Position numbers and translations under genes: made by a program
Shown: positions 61,594 through 64,000 of the stretch, in pieces
How positions within the stretch are numbered: position 1 is the stretch's first letter
How the letters are laid out: each line of letters begins with the position of its first letter
Origin: Pegoplata infirma
Taxonomy: Eukaryota; Arthropoda; Insecta; Diptera; Anthomyiidae
Length of the DNA stretch: 64,000 nt
Assembly: GCA_963921195.1 (NCBI GenBank)
Contig: OY992537.1
Span: forward strand, 149,289,841-149,353,840
Direction: 5' to 3'
Notes under the pieces: model-generated
The model's input: the letters and a program-made list of their open reading frames with translations, nothing else
What the model was told of the DNA's origin: nothing
Databases searched by the model: none

Positions 61594-62510
61594 TAGCAAT
61601 TTAAAAATGAGGGTCTCCAAGAAACCTTAAATAATGGGTTTCTCATAAAAATAAAAAAAAAACTTTGCATAAATGCATATATCTCTGTAAGTACCAGCCC
61701 GATTGCCTCACATTTGGTTCCAGAGGAAAGATAAAGTCTCAATCTTTTATTTTTTTGTTATTTTGACAAAATCGGAGCAATAGTTGCAGAGATACAGCCG
61801 TTGAAAGTAAAAGGTCTCCAGACTACGAAAAATTACAAGTTTATCATTTTTGAAAAAAAAAAATTTTTTAAAAATTTAAAATCGAGCAATCTCTTTTATT
61901 CTATTTAAACTTTATTGAAAAAGATTTAAATTCGAGCTAAGGCATTAGAAAACGATAGAATGGTAACCTTGATATAGCCATTTCAAGTTATTACAAGTAA
62001 CCCGAAAATATTTTTGATATGAATGCATAAATATCTGTTAATACTAGTCTGATAGTCTTAAATTTTTTCTGTCATGATAAAGCTAATATACTTATGCATT
62101 CTAGTTTTTATAGAGTCAAAATCGCATCATTATTTACCGAGTTATAGCAATTTAAAAATGAGGGTCTCCAAAAAACCTTAAATAATGGGTTTCTCATAAA
62201 AATGAAAAAAAAAACTTTGCATAAATGCATATATCTCTGTAAGTACCAGCCCGATTGTCTCACATTTGGTTCCAGAGGAAAGATAAAGTCTCAATCTTTT
62301 ATTTTTTTGTTATTTTGACAAAATCGGAGCAATAGTTGCAGAGATACAGCCGTTGAAAGTAAAAGGTCTCCAGACTACGAAAAATTACAAGTTTATCATT
62401 TTTGAAAAAATAAATTTTTTTAAGAATTTAAAATCGAGCAATCTCTTTTATTCTAATTAAACTTTATTGAAAAAGATTTAAATTCGTGCAAAGGCATTTG
62501 AAATTGATAT
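61594..62510. repeat. Satellite array, segment 6 (about 1.7 monomers)
   Basis: The satellite runs from TATAGCAATTTAAAAATG to GAAATTGATAT, where the last retrotransposon begins. It includes a CATTAGAAAACGATAG monomer with a CGAGCTAAGG variant. Whether the array continues beyond the retrotransposon cannot be seen. Confidence 0.95.
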
Positions 62511-64000
62511 TATATAACTATAAATCCTGATCGTGATAGAAATGATGAACCATCTTTACAAAGATTGTATTGGAATAATAAAAACTCGTTAAAATACGCA
62601 GAAAATCTTAGTCAACTTACTACTCTGGTCGATTTACAAGCGGATAATACGGTAGATGAATTGGTATTAGCAGTAACGAATAAAGTCAAACTAGCAAATG
62701 TAAAGAACGATAATAAAATATTTTTTAAACCTAAGCAAAAATGGTTTGATTGGAGCTGTTGGCGTTCTCGACAATTAATGCTAAAAAGACTTAGTGTATA
62801 TAGAAAATCACACACAGCTGTAAACAAATTGCGTTACTTTACTTCTAGAACCAAATTTTTGAAGCTATGTAATACAAAAAAATTGGAATTATACAACAAA
62901 AACTTACAACAATTAAACTCAGTTAAATGTTCCAGTGAATGGTGGAAACTTTCTAAATCATTAAAAGCACGCTCTTATATGGTTAACGGTGTTTTAAATT
63001 CAGATAACTTTTATGCTCACTTTAGCACAGCACTGCAAAATAATGAAAATGAACATACAATAAGCTGGTCCATGCCGTGTATTACTGACGCTGTTCTTGA
63101 CTCGCCTTTTGAGTTCTGTGAGCTTTTCTCTGTAATCAAATCCTTAAAGCAAAATAAAGCCCCAGGTCAGGATGGTATTTGCTATGAATTTTATAAGAAT
63201 GCTCCAGAATGTTTCATCACTGAAATTCTAACAGTTTTCAACAAAATATTTCTACAAGAAAAAATACCAAATAGTTTTCGTAAATCCATTTTAATACCTT
63301 TATTTAAGAAATGTGATCCAAACCTTCCAGCAAATTATCGTGGCTTATCTTTAATTGACACGTTATGCAAAATTTTTAACACGGTTTTACTTAATAGAAT
63401 AACCGAATGGATAGAAACCAACAACGTATTAAATGAATATCAAGCTGGTTTCAGAAAACATTACTCTACAGTTGACAATATTTTCAATCTGGTAAACATT
63501 GTAAATTTAAATAAATTGAACGGCAAAAATACTTATGCATTCTTTGTTGATTTTTCTTGTGCGTTTGATATGATTCCCCGAAATTGTTTGTTTTATAAAT
63601 TATCTTGCCTCGGCCTATCATCCAAAATCATAAGAATATTACAATGCTCATATGAGCACACTGAAAGCCAAATTTGGGACGGGAACTCCCTTTCAGAATC
63701 ATTTCCAGTTGAACTTGGAGTAAAACAGGGTTGTATTTTAAGCCCAGTTTTGTTTTCACTATACGTTAATGACTTGGTTGAAGTTTTACCTGGCGGTGTA
63801 AATGTTGCTGACATAAATATAAAAATTCTGCTTTATGCTGATGATATTGTTGTTTTATCGGACAATCCGACTGGTTTACAAAATATGATTGATGTCTTAT
63901 ACTCGTACTGTTCTACCTGGTGTTTAAAAGTTAACTTGGATAAATCTAAAATAATGGTATTTCGGTCAGGCACAAGAATTTCTGCAAACCTAAACTGGCA
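62508..64000 (+). CDS. Non-LTR retrotransposon reverse transcriptase (partial, open at both ends)
   Basis: The frame stays open for about 497 codons, from after a satellite TGA (62,505-62,507) to the window edge. The first 200 residues form a basic, Trp-containing linker. RT blocks follow in order: NKAPGQDGI (about residue 217), RKSILIPLFKK, NYRGLSLIDTLCKIF, EYQAGFRKHYSTVDNI, the motif A block VDFSCAFDMIP with its catalytic Asp at about 348, GVKQGCILSPVLFSLYVNDL from about 404, and YADDIVVLS with the catalytic Asp pair at 445-446, then CLKVNLDKSKIMVF. All three catalytic aspartates are present and there is no stop or frameshift, so this is the youngest-looking coding sequence in the window. 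Its product would copy element RNA at a nicked target. No start codon can be assigned because the N-terminal endonuclease is missing. The clade cannot be fixed without the C-terminus. Confidence 0.9.
62511..64000 (+). mobile_element. Non-LTR retrotransposon, 5'-truncated, continues past the window edge
   Basis: Satellite similarity stops after GAAATTGATAT, and coding DNA with a different composition begins within a few bases. No endonuclease precedes the RT, so the 5' end is either truncated or the junction is a rearrangement. The 3' end lies outside the window. Confidence 0.85.

Noticed and set aside
1..62510. The satellite as a functional centromere or a dipteran telomere-end satellite.
   Set aside because: It is compatible with the length, subunit size and higher-order structure, but the sequence alone shows no centromere protein site or chromosome end. 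ChIP for the centromeric histone or FISH would decide.

Overview
This window is non-coding, AT-rich eukaryotic heterochromatin, most likely from a higher fly. That host call is an inference from the mix of mobile elements (piggyBac-, hAT-, Tc1- and pogo-like elements, a gypsy-like gag and non-LTR retrotransposons) and from short dispersed motifs near 32,834-33,300 that I associate with fly repeats. I see no host gene, tRNA, rRNA or CRISPR.

Layout. The backbone is one tandem satellite with a monomer of about 551 bp (about 69 monomers, 38 kb in all). It is cut into six segments: 1-12,671, 14,706-20,626, 25,858-27,555, 29,254-29,714, 44,253-60,776 and 61,594-62,510. The breaks are a 2.0 kb TTAA element (12,676-14,705), a 5.2 kb hAT-like element (20,627-25,857), a 1.7 kb palindromic Tc1-like element (27,556-29,253), a second hAT-like copy swollen to 14.5 kb by later insertions (29,715-44,252), a 5'-truncated RTE-like retrotransposon (60,777-61,593), and a non-LTR retrotransposon that runs off the right edge (62,511-64,000).

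The second hAT copy is a nest of elements. Compared with the first copy it contains a 2.1 kb TA-duplicating element (itself holding a pogo-like MITE), a 2.05 kb hAT-like element inside an inner hAT-like element (itself holding a TAA-duplicating MITE), and a 5.1 kb piggyBac-like element. The last carries transposase and gag remnants, a small hAT MITE and two foldback elements. Because copy 1 keeps the uninterrupted sequence, copy 2's three large insertions can be delimited to the base, with target-site duplications of TA, 8 bp and TTAA.

Coding content is all transposon-derived. The only undamaged reading frame of real length is the reverse transcriptase at 62,508-64,000, open to the edge. Other coding remnants are an RTE-like RT C-terminus (60,776-61,528), a gag fragment (39,354-40,064), a piggyBac transposase scrap (about 39,175-39,350), two inverted Tc1 transposase halves, and a decayed non-LTR RT (about 13,480-14,215, minus).

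Most notable structures: the 551-bp monomer appears to be an ancient trimer of diverged subunits; the two hAT-like copies sit at the same base of the monomer, four monomer lengths apart; and the array keeps higher-order duplications marked by shared deletion scars. I found no sign of an unknown enzymatic system.
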